Shown here: positions 53,151 to 62,754 of the stretch, piece by piece
Position numbering within the stretch: position 1 is the stretch's first letter
Layout of the letters: each line of letters begins with the position of its first letter
NCBI GenBank assembly: GCA_012274445.1
Contig: JAAROD010000004.1
Coordinates: 372,001-436,000 of the forward strand
DNA: 64,000 bases
Origin: Sclerotiophoma versabilis
Lineage: Eukaryota; Ascomycota; Dothideomycetes; Pleosporales; Didymellaceae
Direction: 5' to 3'
Made by a program: the position numbers and the translations under genes
The notes under the pieces: model-generated
Told to the model about the DNA's origin: nothing
The model's database searches: none
The model's input: only the letters and a program-made list of their open reading frames with translations

Positions 53151-53927
53151 TGGGCGCTGCCACTGCCGCTGTGGACCTCTTGTAGGCTCCGACACAAGTC
53201 GAGTCTCTTGGTTGGTTGTTTGGTAACATATCGTTCCTGTAACGAACCCTTACTATACTATCTGCTTGCTTGCTTGTTGTAGATAGATGCGCCAAAATAA
53301 CATTCTGTGAAGGATCCTTCTTCAACAACGCCGAATGAAACACTCCATTAGATAAGACGCCTGGTGCTAGTCTGGATACTCATCACTAGACGGGGAAGCC
53401 CTTGCTGAACACAACTCTACGCCAGAAGCTGGATCTCATACTAGACACGCACGCATGACCTAGAAACCTCTTTGCTCTACGCAACCCTCCATAGACCGCA
53501 AACATTGAGTTATCCTGCTATTCCTCCCAACCATAGCATGATATCCTGGCTCCATGTCTCTCGTTCAGTCTGCAGTTGATAATGCTGTTCGGCGAGGGAA
53601 TGCGAGGGGCGCACTCATTCACGTTTCTTTCTGCTGTTGATATTAGACAAGGCAATACACTGCAAGAGTAGCCAAATACGTAAAGGCATCCATGTCGAAT
53701 GACAAGTCGTACTCAATGCAATAAATTAAGTGGCAAGTCGGATTCTGGAGTCATCAGAGTGGGTTAGTATTTCCAAAGAAGAAGAAAAAATTAACGTCAA
53801 GAGTAGCAGCATACAAGTCCAGTGTTGTAATAATCAAGTAGTCCTTGGTTTCGAAGTGGTGGGAATATTTCATGTATTAACTAATGTGAAAGAAGCTCTG
53901 TGCCCATAGTGAAAGAAAAGAATAACT
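53151..53927. other. Intergenic, no gene recognised
   Basis: About 780 bp, AT-richer towards the right, between the possible exon and the 3' end of the amino acid permease. Nothing recognisable. Confidence 0.5.
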
Positions 53928-55331
53928 CTAGCTAGACGAACGGCAGGTAAACGGGCTATGCGCGCTGCCATTGGTGGTTAGCTTGATGATATCTGCAATC
54001 GTCGCGTACGATCCGGCTCCAAGGGTGACGATGCCGATGACAAATGCCAACAGGCATGCTGCGCTCGTCGCCAGGTTCTCCTTTGCGAATGGACTTCCCG
54101 TGCGGAGCAGGCAGTACCACATCACGGCTGGGATCCAGAAGGAGAATCCGGAGACGAAGAGGGCGGAGGCTAGGGATAGTAGGTCAGAGAAGATGGGGAT
54201 GGCTTCGGCGATGATCCAGGCGATGATTGTGAAGATGACGACTAGCACGATCCATGACGCCCATCCCGCCACGGTGTTGATGTATCGTAGGACCGAGTTC
54301 TTGAACATGCGGCCGTGGATGTAGCGCAGCGCGACGGTGGTGTTGATTGATCCGGAGATGAAGATGACTGGCAGTGCGATTCCGAAGGCGATCTTCGAGA
54401 TCAGAGGTCCCGCGGACAGAAGCGCAGGGCTCTCCACACTCTTGCCGATGAAAGCGTAGCATAGAGCGCCGGTGAGCGTGTAGATGCAGATCTGGATTGT
54501 GCCAGAGGCCCAGATAGACTTCATGTAGTCCTTGGGTGTGTGCATTTCGTCCATGAAGGAGAATTGGCCAATGGCGAAACTGAATGCGAAGATGATGTTG
54601 GAGACGGCGACAAAGGCTTCGGAGAAAGTAAGGTCTTCTTTGGGCCAGGCGGACCAGTCCACGGCTGACATTCCACCTGTCTGGTCACCGGCTTGAATGC
54701 CCGTTGCGATGATGGTGATGCCAATTGCGATCAGGATGGAGGCGAAGTCGATGTAACCCAGGATGGCGACTTCAGAGAAAGACGGCGGGATGGCGAGGAT
54801 CAGGAGGATGATGGCGGAGACGGCGGAGAAGACGATGGAGCAGACGTGGCCACCGTTGATGTTGATGAGCGCGATACTTCCGGTCAGAGCGTGCGAACCG
54901 ACGACCATGACAAGTTCGAGCACGAGGGCGGCACCGAAGAGTTCATAGCCAAAACGGCCGAGTAGCAGACGACCGGCATCGGCATAGGATGCGACCTCAG
55001 GGTGCTTGAGCTTGACCTGGCCGACGATATAACTGGTGAAGATGGCGACGCAGCCAAGTCCGATTGTGAGAAGGACACCAGGGAACATTCCGAGGGTCGC
55101 GTATGCCTGAGGCAGGGAAAGTGCGCCGAGAGCGATGGCCTCAACGATGGTGACGACCGCGAGACGCTTCCAGCCCAGGCGGTGGAAGTGGGCATCGCCA
55201 TCTTTGGCGATCTGCTTCGCTCGCTGAGAGTCCCAGACCTCACCCTCGGCGAAGACCTGGTTGTCAGCCATATCAGAGCCCTCGTAGTTTTTCTCGTGTT
55301 TGGGCGCCCCAGTTGTGATGGGGTCGGACAT
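53928..55331 (-). CDS. Amino acid permease, AAAP family (Mtr-like)
   Basis: A single exon of 467 residues from an ATG at 55331. A hydrophilic N-terminus of about 50 residues is followed by the first membrane segment with VEAIALGALSLPQAYATLG, the conserved start of AAAP/AVT transporters, and then about ten further hydrophobic segments. Other family-like spots are SFAIGQFSFMDEM, where the sixth segment meets its loop, and the FISGSINTTVALRYIHG region. It resembles Neurospora Mtr (neutral and aromatic amino acid:proton symporter) in layout. Substrate range is not readable from the sequence. Localisation is plasma or vacuolar membrane. Confidence 0.85.
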   Translation of the reverse strand: MSDPITTGAPKHEKNYEGSDMADNQVFAEGEVWDSQRAKQIAKDGDAHFHRLGWKRLAVVTIVEAIALGALSLPQAYATLGMFPGVLLTIGLGCVAIFTSYIVGQVKLKHPEVASYADAGRLLLGRFGYELFGAALVLELVMVVGSHALTGSIALININGGHVCSIVFSAVSAIILLILAIPPSFSEVAILGYIDFASILIAIGITIIATGIQAGDQTGGMSAVDWSAWPKEDLTFSEAFVAVSNIIFAFSFAIGQFSFMDEMHTPKDYMKSIWASGTIQICIYTLTGALCYAFIGKSVESPALLSAGPLISKIAFGIALPVIFISGSINTTVALRYIHGRMFKNSVLRYINTVAGWASWIVLVVIFTIIAWIIAEAIPIFSDLLSLASALFVSGFSFWIPAVMWYCLLRTGSPFAKENLATSAACLLAFVIGIVTLGAGSYATIADIIKLTTNGSAHSPFTCRSSS

Positions 55332-58162
55332 TATGGTTGCTGAAGAGTGTCGATGTGATGGAGGACTGCAGATCTAAACGGTCCCAGTAATATAGTTCTG
55401 AGATTGATCGGTAACGAAGGCTAGAGAACCAAAAGACTTTGGACAGGAAAGCGAAATAATGAGCCTACCCCCCTCCACATGATTACAGGTGCCCCATGGT
55501 ACATATACGATTGAGCTGGTTCCCCCGCAACCCTACCAGAGTAATGGAATTGACATAACAGATACCGTTATCTTTGCTCGTGGAGACGAGCGCACAGGGC
55601 GGCATTCCGGGCTCGCGTTACAGAGTCTGAGCGTCTCATGGCCGGCCTCAATTCGTGCTCATGATGATTTCGGTGTTGTAACAAGAAACATTCGAGAAGC
55701 ATTGGGCCAAACTAGGCATGCAGACCCTTGTGATGCGTCGCGGCAGCCTTTCCCTAAGAAGCCACATTGGCGAGTCGATTAGGCTCAAGAAAGTATGGTC
55801 GGTCCCTTCAACGGCTGCGCCATCCATTAGCGCGCTTGGAAGAAAAATCTTAGCAAATTCGTTCCTTAAAGTGGATTTTGTTTGTCCTTGATTCTTTATT
55901 TAATTGCTTGCTTAACCTTTCAAAGCATAGGCTTGGCCGTTCTTGGCCGCAGTGTTGCACTTTCCACGTTTGGATTACGTACCTTTCTCCGAGATGTGAC
56001 CTTCGATGCTGCCACACATGGAGAGGCTGGATAGTTTGATCGATCGTTCGACCATGCGTGATTGGACCCCGATGTTGACCGACGGGAATACGTTCGGTCT
56101 GCAGCGGTTTACTACGGTGATAGATGGCGTCTGGCACGCGTCTATTGAGAAGTTTTGACCATGCCAAGACTATAACGCAGGTTTACTAGATCACAAGGCG
56201 CTGACAAGGCGTGGTGTTGACAAGGCTACTGCGGCAGTGTGGACGACTCGTGCGCCCATTGCCGCAGAAATGTTTCCTTCAGGGAGAGCGTTACAACTCT
56301 TATGACAAGTCCCTGGATCAAGGGTGTCAGGAGAACATGACTTCCTTATGTCTTATGAACTAGTCTGGCTCAATGCTGCTTTCGGCATCTCGCTTGATGG
56401 CGGGATAACTAAACCATCTAGGATATTCGTTACAAAAGCCCGGAAGAGCTCCTTCGAAAGTGCTATAGAGTCGATCCTTCGTAAACGGAGATAGGAAATG
56501 GGAACGAACACAACCGAAATACTGCTACCCCTATTCCGGTAGATAGAATCGTCTACAGCCTTCGATCTCCAGCCATCACCCGTTTTCAGCCCCGAAATAC
56601 ATCTTTCTTGAATATTCGTCAAGAGGACACAAGGACGCAATGGGAACCGGGTCGAGGTAGGCTGCAAACCAATCGCTTCGAATTTTAGAAACCAAAATGA
56701 TTTCGAAAACCAACGCATACGTTCTGTATCAAGTCCTTATTCATCAGCCAATGTGCCGAATTCCGAAACTTGTCTCGGCTGTTTAGATCTGGCCCAACGC
56801 GGGGGGTTTCAGACAGCCTTCGTGAATTATCAAATGTAGTAGTTATCATGAAGGGAAAGACCATCAACCTCAAAAGGTTGTTTGAATTCTCGAAGCATCG
56901 TAATTGGCATGATGACAACCACCGACATGGGTTCCCTCCTTGATGGCCTGTCAACAAGAGGCGCCCGAGCTGGCAGAACAGGCCTTAGTTATTCTGGGCG
57001 ACCCTCTTTGGCCAAGAGTACTCGGATCTGACTGTCCGAAATGGTTGTCCTCCATACTGACACGCCCCCAATCCCCACAGTTTCGAACCGTGAGCATCCT
57101 GACTTGCTAAGCGGGTCGGGAGCCGGGTAACGGGCAAAACACAGAAAAGGTTTGTAAGGTGGGCAATTTTAGTATCAAGAGTAGACAATCTGCACAATCT
57201 GCTGTAGCATAGTCCTTCAAGAGTTTGTCTGATATCATAGCTGGGAGAGCAAGAAACAGAAAGAAGTTTTTCTAGACAGTCTTATCCTTTGCGTAAGAGT
57301 GATATTGCCGCTAACAAGACTTGTGTTAGTTCTGGATACCTGCTCAGATGGCCAAAATGCTACTTGAATCACACGCATTCAGCTCCATGTCTACCTTTGA
57401 TCAAAATAGAAGCATACCTACTGGAATAAGCTGAGGATAAAAGCTCAGGATTACAGCCAAAGTCAAGCAGCCGTTATGTCGTGGCGTACGAACAAGGACA
57501 TGCTGAATTGTAGACGCGCGAATTGAGACATACACCTGACTAGTACTAACGAGCTGGCCTGCAAACACTAATTGCAGCGCACCAGATCATTCTAAAAACC
57601 GTGTGTGCATAGTTTTGCGTTTCGATAAGCGATGGTTTCGCGTACGCAGACTTTGGGCCAAGTAAAGGGTCTCGCGGGCTGCAGGTAAATCCATCAATCG
57701 GTTATTTTCTGACAGATATACAGCCATGAAGTAAATAGGTGCGAAGGTCTCTATAGCGTGCACGGTGGCTGGTTCACGCAGAACCCTCTGGAGCATATCA
57801 AAGCCATCCTCTCCCGCTCCTCTCCTATAGAGCCAGATTTTGTAAAGACTGCATTGCTTCCGGATACATCATCGTCGACCTGGCGTAGAATGATGCCACA
57901 ACTCTCGGTAGGTAGCCCTCTCGGCGTTGAAGCAGCTGATTAGCCATGATGTAATGGCTGGAGGCGGCACGCGAACGTGACTGAAAGTAGACATTGTAAT
58001 ATGTATTGAGAGGTTGTGAAGGGTGGGGGTTCATGGCCCAGCATGGAGAAAGAAGACGGCTGTGTTACGGTTCATAACGCTAGCTGAGATGCGAGTAAGT
58101 GAGAGTAAAGTGCAGCCCAGTGCGGCTTCTGGTCTCTGCGACTGCTGCACCCAACGCACCTG
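55332..58162. other. Gene-poor interval, no gene recognised
   Basis: About 2.8 kb. Short frames at 55489-55782 (plus) and 55850-56167, 56353-56718 and 56685-56957 (minus) show no recognisable motif and no convincing splice context. The part nearest 55332 is the likely promoter of the permease. I find no repeats or tRNA here; a tRNA-like TTCGAAA loop near 57070-57090 does not fold into a full cloverleaf. Confidence 0.4.
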
Positions 58163-59165
58163 TTACTCGGCGCCAAAGAATCTTGTCCTATTCTTCGGCT
58201 CATTCTCCCATTCAACGTCATGCGCAAAAATAACCTCAACACCCTGCTTTTCCAATGCTTGGACCCTCTTGATAGTCTCCTCAGCTTGCTCGCGATCTAC
58301 ATGAATACAGCAAACATGCCCTTCAGCGTCAGTCCACTCTCCAATCTCTTTCTCACCAGTCAGCAATCGCCGGTCATGGCATGCATCGCCACCAAGGTAA
58401 ATAGAGTGGTCTTCTGAAGTTCGGGCGAGCAGATTGATGTGGCCGGGCAGGTGGCCGGGTGCGTTTACGATGAGGAGTGAGCCATCGTTGAAAACGTCCA
58501 AGGTATGTGGAAGAGCGCCGTGGCGACGCCATGGGGTACTGAAGTTCAAGGTACCCGGTGCTAAGTCCAGATCTTTTTCGTGCAGATTCTTGTTGGATGG
58601 GTCGGATAATTCGATACTCCGTCCTTCAGGAAGAAGATCAGGTTCAAAGAAGGAGTGGCCACCATGGTATTTGGCGGATGTACCAGCTAGTAGTTCGCGC
58701 GCTCCATGGCCAACAACGAAGGTCGAGTAGGGGAAGTCATGTGGCTCGCCGACGTGATCCCAATGTACCTGTTGATACCTGAGCAAATGCATTGTGTCTG
58801 TTTTGACAGTGACTGACGTGTGAGTAGATGACATAGTCGATGTGATTTGTTTCCAGGCCACCTTTAGCGAGGTTTTCAGTGAAATCTGGCTCCGTTGTTA
58901 TAGGTCGTCTATTTTCAGTGTGGTTCTGAATTGGCAGCGGGTATCTTGTCAGGTCTTTTCTAAGACCAAGATCCAACAAGATACGAGTCCATGTGCCTGT
59001 GCGACTGTCCTCGTGCTGGATAAGAAAGGCTAACGATGGGACTGTTCTACGCGCCTCGAGAGACGAGGGTTTGACGAACTGATGTTCTGGAAGAGTAAAG
59101 TGGCCACATGCTAGAGCATGTACGGATACTGTAGCTGCTGAGGTCGAAGGAGGGCTCTGAGCCAT
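58163..59165 (-). CDS. Metallo-beta-lactamase-fold hydrolase (lactonase-like)
   Basis: Two exons, 59165-58818 and 58768-58163, around a 49-bp intron (GTCAGT...ACAG), give 317 residues. The splice creates the zinc motif H116-x-H118-x-D120-H121 (SHVHWDHVGEP), which is split by the intron in the genome. Further zinc ligands are His222 (APGHLPGH), Asp244 (YLGGDACHD) and a His in IFAHD near the C-terminus. This set is that of AHL-lactonase-like and related MBL hydrolases. There is no signal peptide. It is divergent from the dehydrogenase gene (322 bp between starts), with a carboxymuconolactone-decarboxylase-like gene beyond, which suggests a lactone- or aromatic-degrading function. The substrate is inference. 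Confidence 0.85.
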
Positions 59166-59487
59166 GTTGATGATCGTTGACTATTTTGTATGGATTTGGA
59201 GGATGGAATTGGAAGAAGAGAACGAATTCCATCACGGCATGGCTCCTTTGCACACAGAAGAGGTTCTAAAGATATTCTAGCAGAAGCTGAGTATCATATA
59301 CCATGGATGTATGCACAGCAGTCAAGCTGTATTGCCGAGCCTCTTACCCCGCTCGCTAGCCTGCTGCGATCGCTTTCGTAAGAAGGGGCGTAAGGCATCT
59401 TCGTCATCAAACTGTAGCTCGAATATCTAATTCCAAGCCGCAGACAACAACGAACAATCTCACTATCATTTGGATCCGACAATCACT

Positions 59488-60507
59488 ATGAAAGGCTCAG
59501 CTGAGTTCAAAACTTTGGGTTTCATCGGCCTTGGAGCCATGGGTAAACCAATGTTGGAGCATTTAGCAAACAAGCTGCCGCACGAGTCACGCATATGGGT
59601 GTATGATGTTGTCGAGCAAGTCATGGACGACGTTTGTGCGGCATTTCCTGATAGAGTGTACAAAGGGACAAGCGCTGCAGACGTCACGCAGCGTGTGGTA
59701 TGTCCTCACCAACTGCTCAACATCGTCCTTTCGCTGATAAAATAGGGAACTGTCCTGTCAATGGTTCCGGAAGGCTCGCACGTCCGCTCGGTGTATCTTG
59801 ACTCCAAGGACGGCGTCTGTAGTACCAACATTTCCAACAAGCTGCTTGTCGACTGCTCTACAATCGACACAGCAACCAATCTGGAAGTCAGAGATCATAT
59901 TGCGAAAGGCTTTCCCTCGGCCTCTTTCTACGACGCGCCGGTCAGTGGAGGCGTGGTAGGCGCGATCAAGGGCACTATCGCAATCTTTCTGGGATGTGCA
60001 GAGACAGATCCGAACTTTGGCCGCTTAACCCAGTTGATGGAGCTTATGGGTAAGCAAGTAATACCTTGCGGTGGTCCATCACTTGGCCTTGCTGCAAAGC
60101 TGTCAAATAACTACCTGTCCGGCATCATTGCAATCGCATGCTCGGAGGCTTTCGACATGGGTATGAGATCAGGACTCGATCCTAGAACGCTGGCGAAAGT
60201 ATACGCTGCTGGCACAGCACAAAACACTATCTGTGACAAGTTTTGTCCTGTTCCTCACGTCTACCCTGATGCGCCTTCGTCAGGTGGCTGGAAGCAGGGC
60301 TTCAAAGTCCAGTTGATGCGGAAAGACTTCGGCTTAGCAGTCGAGATGGCAAGACGCGTTGGATCGAAAAACGTCTTAGGAGATATTGGGTTGGAAACGT
60401 ATGATGGCGCTGCCAACGATCCACGATGTAGAGACCTTGATTCTCGTGTGGTGTATCGGTTTCTGGGTGGTCAGGAAGACTGGCAGGATGAAGCAGAAGC
60501 CACGTAA
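59488..60507 (+). CDS. 3-hydroxyisobutyrate-dehydrogenase-like beta-hydroxyacid dehydrogenase
   Basis: Two exons, 59488-59697 and 59746-60507, with a 48-bp intron (GTATGT...ATAG) give 323 residues. The start is the ATG at 59488; the frame to 59470 begins with TTG. Residues 11-19 (GFIGLGAMG) form the NAD(P)-binding loop, with an acidic residue after the second strand (VYDV), suggesting NAD. The substrate-site element YDAPVSGG at 132-139 and the catalytic lysine Lys188 with Asn191-Asn192 (AAKLSNNY) are in place. The family oxidises 3-hydroxyacids. There is no clear mitochondrial presequence, so a role other than valine catabolism is possible. Confidence 0.87.
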
Positions 60508-60795
60508 CACCCAGACCATCGTCAGTGTATCCTTTCGAGGTTGAGATGAAAGGAGGCCGCCCGGCAGGGAAGTGGAGGACATGACGTACAGCTGTAGTTC
60601 AAGATGGTGGGGCAATCTGGGGTCCGAGGTCGGGGTGCGGGGTGTATTCCGGATAATGTTCGTGAACCATAAGAGTAGCGAGGTCATTAACATCTTTAAC
60701 TCTGAACCTGACAGTTTAGATCTTGATCGTTTCCTCAAAGTGACTGCTATTCACTCACCAATATCTTATATCTTGCACCGACATCAAATACAATC

Positions 60796-61263
60796 ATGCC
60801 TTCAAACGACCCGAAGTACGATGAAATGCATCAACAGCTTTTCGAAGAAGGGTTGAAGATGCGAAGAAGTGTAGTCGGCGAAGAGTACGTCAGCAAGGCT
60901 CTCGAAAACGGATCCACAGAATTCTCGCGAGCCGGTCAGGAGCTTATCACGGAGTGGTGCTGGGGTTACGCATGGACTCGACCAGGTCTCGACAAGAAGC
61001 AACGCAGCTTACTCAACATCGGTATGCTGATGGCCCTCAATCGTGCACCTGAACTGGCAGTGCACATTCGAGGTGCAAGGAACAATGGCCTCTCGGAGCT
61101 CGAGATTCGCGAGGCCATCATTCACGCGACAACATACTGCGGTGCTCCGGCCGGCGTGGACGCAATGAAGACCGCCGAGAAGGTACTGAACGACATGGCA
61201 GAGAAGGGCGAGATGCCACGTGAGCTAGGCAACAGAAGTGAGAGGGCAGAGAGGAATGGTTGA
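60796..61263 (+). CDS. Carboxymuconolactone-decarboxylase-like (AhpD-fold) protein
   Basis: A single exon of 155 residues from an ATG at 60796. The all-helical core carries LNIGMLMALNRAPELAVHIRGA and HATTYCGAPAGVDAM, the family pattern with a conserved histidine, tyrosine and glycine in the second motif and a Cys in the position where many members have Val or Ala. The first 55 residues contain the EEYVSKAL and ITEWCWGYAW helices usual in the longer gamma-carboxymuconolactone decarboxylase type. The canonical reaction decarboxylates 4-carboxymuconolactone in the protocatechuate pathway. It lies 288 bp after the dehydrogenase on the same strand. Confidence 0.85.
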   Translation: MPSNDPKYDEMHQQLFEEGLKMRRSVVGEEYVSKALENGSTEFSRAGQELITEWCWGYAWTRPGLDKKQRSLLNIGMLMALNRAPELAVHIRGARNNGLSELEIREAIIHATTYCGAPAGVDAMKTAEKVLNDMAEKGEMPRELGNRSERAERNG

Positions 61264-62131
61264 GGACGGACCACAGGAAGCAGGGCGAGGTTGATGATCG
61301 AATTAACAGAAGCATCACCACGTATCGAAGTGGCGCCAATTTGAACGTCAATGCTCTCGATTACCACACTGTTGTCCAATCCACGTAGCGCATCCCAAAT
61401 TTTATTGCTGTCACTCCAACTTCAGAGCCTATAAGCGTCACCGAACAAACATGAGCGTGGTAGGGACTCAAGCTTTAGCGCAAATCCATCTCATGTGCGT
61501 ACTACTTACTGTATAGTAAGCTTGCGATGGCTGTATTTCTAGGCGACGTCGATAAGAGATACCTCAATCGATATGAGCAGCATTTCAACGTGGAGATTGG
61601 ACATATGCTTCGGGTTGGCCTTTGTAATTGAAGCCTGGATGATGGAGTACGATACTGATCGCAATCTACCCTTGATATCAGGACTTGTATTAGACTCTGC
61701 TTTCTTCAGCTTGTCGATAAGTCGTGTTCGATACTTCCCAAAGCTACATTAGTCCAAATGCCGATATCTGAACGTAGAGAGGTAATAAGGTTACAGTTCC
61801 ATATATACTACATGTATAGAGCATTATCTGCACAAATATCCATAGAAAGTTTAAAACTAGTCTTCAAAAAACCATAGCAAGCGAGCAGCAGACAGCAGTA
61901 ACATCTCAACCTCGTCATCGTGCACATAACCACCGCAGACGTTTCCCAATCATTATATAACCCCCGTTATTCTCCGCCTGCATTATTCGGAATGCGAAGA
62001 AGCGGCCTATAAACACCCACGCCATAACCAGCTCCCCGTCCGTGACCCAAAAAAAACTCAACAAAGTCAAACACAACAGCTCCAGCTACTGGTGAGAGGC
62101 TACACAACCCTCCATGCGCAAAAAAAGATGC
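61264..62131. other. Intergenic, no gene recognised
   Basis: About 870 bp, AT-rich, between the decarboxylase-like gene and the tRNA. Nothing recognisable. Confidence 0.5.
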
Positions 62132-62212
62132 TTCCGTCACGGGGAATCGAACCCCGGCCACATCGGCACTGGAAATGAGAGCGATGTATCCTAGCCACTA
62201 GACCATAACGGA
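62132..62212 (-). tRNA. tRNA-Glu (anticodon CTC) with a short intron
   Basis: On the minus strand the acceptor stem TCCGTTA pairs with TGACGGA, the T arm is CGGGG-TTCGATT-CCCCG, and the anticodon arm is CATCG...CGATG. The anticodon loop reads CTCTCA, giving CTC, followed by about 9 extra bases (TTTCCAGTG) before the last loop base, an intron at the usual 37/38 position. Length is 81 nt, about 72 after splicing. CCA is not encoded. It reads GAG codons. Confidence 0.93.
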
Positions 62213-62754
62213 TGTTGTTATAGAAACTCCCAGGGATAAAATATATATATTCTAAAGGTGTAACCGGGTGCAGCGCAGTGTAAGCTTGTTCGTTCAGATC
62301 CGGTGGCAGAACAGGTGGTGTGGAGGACCGAGTCAGGAAGCGAGGATGCAGTGGGGCATTGCGTTTTATGCTGGGTTCGTAGCTTGAGGACACCATAAGA
62401 GTGAAGCGGAAGGCTGGATGGATGGAGGTATGCGGTGGTTTTCAGATGGTGCTGGTTATTAAGTATAAAATGTATAGCATGCTGTGGACACTCGGAGTTT
62501 TCAAGATTAAAGGTGAATCAGTTAAGGATATCATTCTTCTCTTTTCTCTTCTCGTCTGGTGACCGTCTAGTTGACTCAGTCGGTCTATGCTATGCATCCA
62601 TGTGTTGAATATCGCTACAATATCGTGTCCCAATCCTGTCCTGTGAACGCCATATGCTGAAGAACGTCGAGTTGTTGAAAACATTATCTTCCTCAAATCA
62701 CCCCCTCGAGGACCTCATTGCGTTGTCCTCGAAGACCTCGCTGTGCGCGACCAT
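62213..62754. other. Intergenic, no gene recognised
   Basis: Spacer between the tRNA 5' side and the C1-THF synthase stop codon. A TGACTCA heptamer at 62572-62578 lies downstream of the coding end and is probably chance. Confidence 0.5.

Noticed and set aside
57060..57135. tRNA-like segment with a TTCGAAA loop
   Set aside because: The T stem pairs poorly and no matching anticodon and acceptor stems can be drawn.
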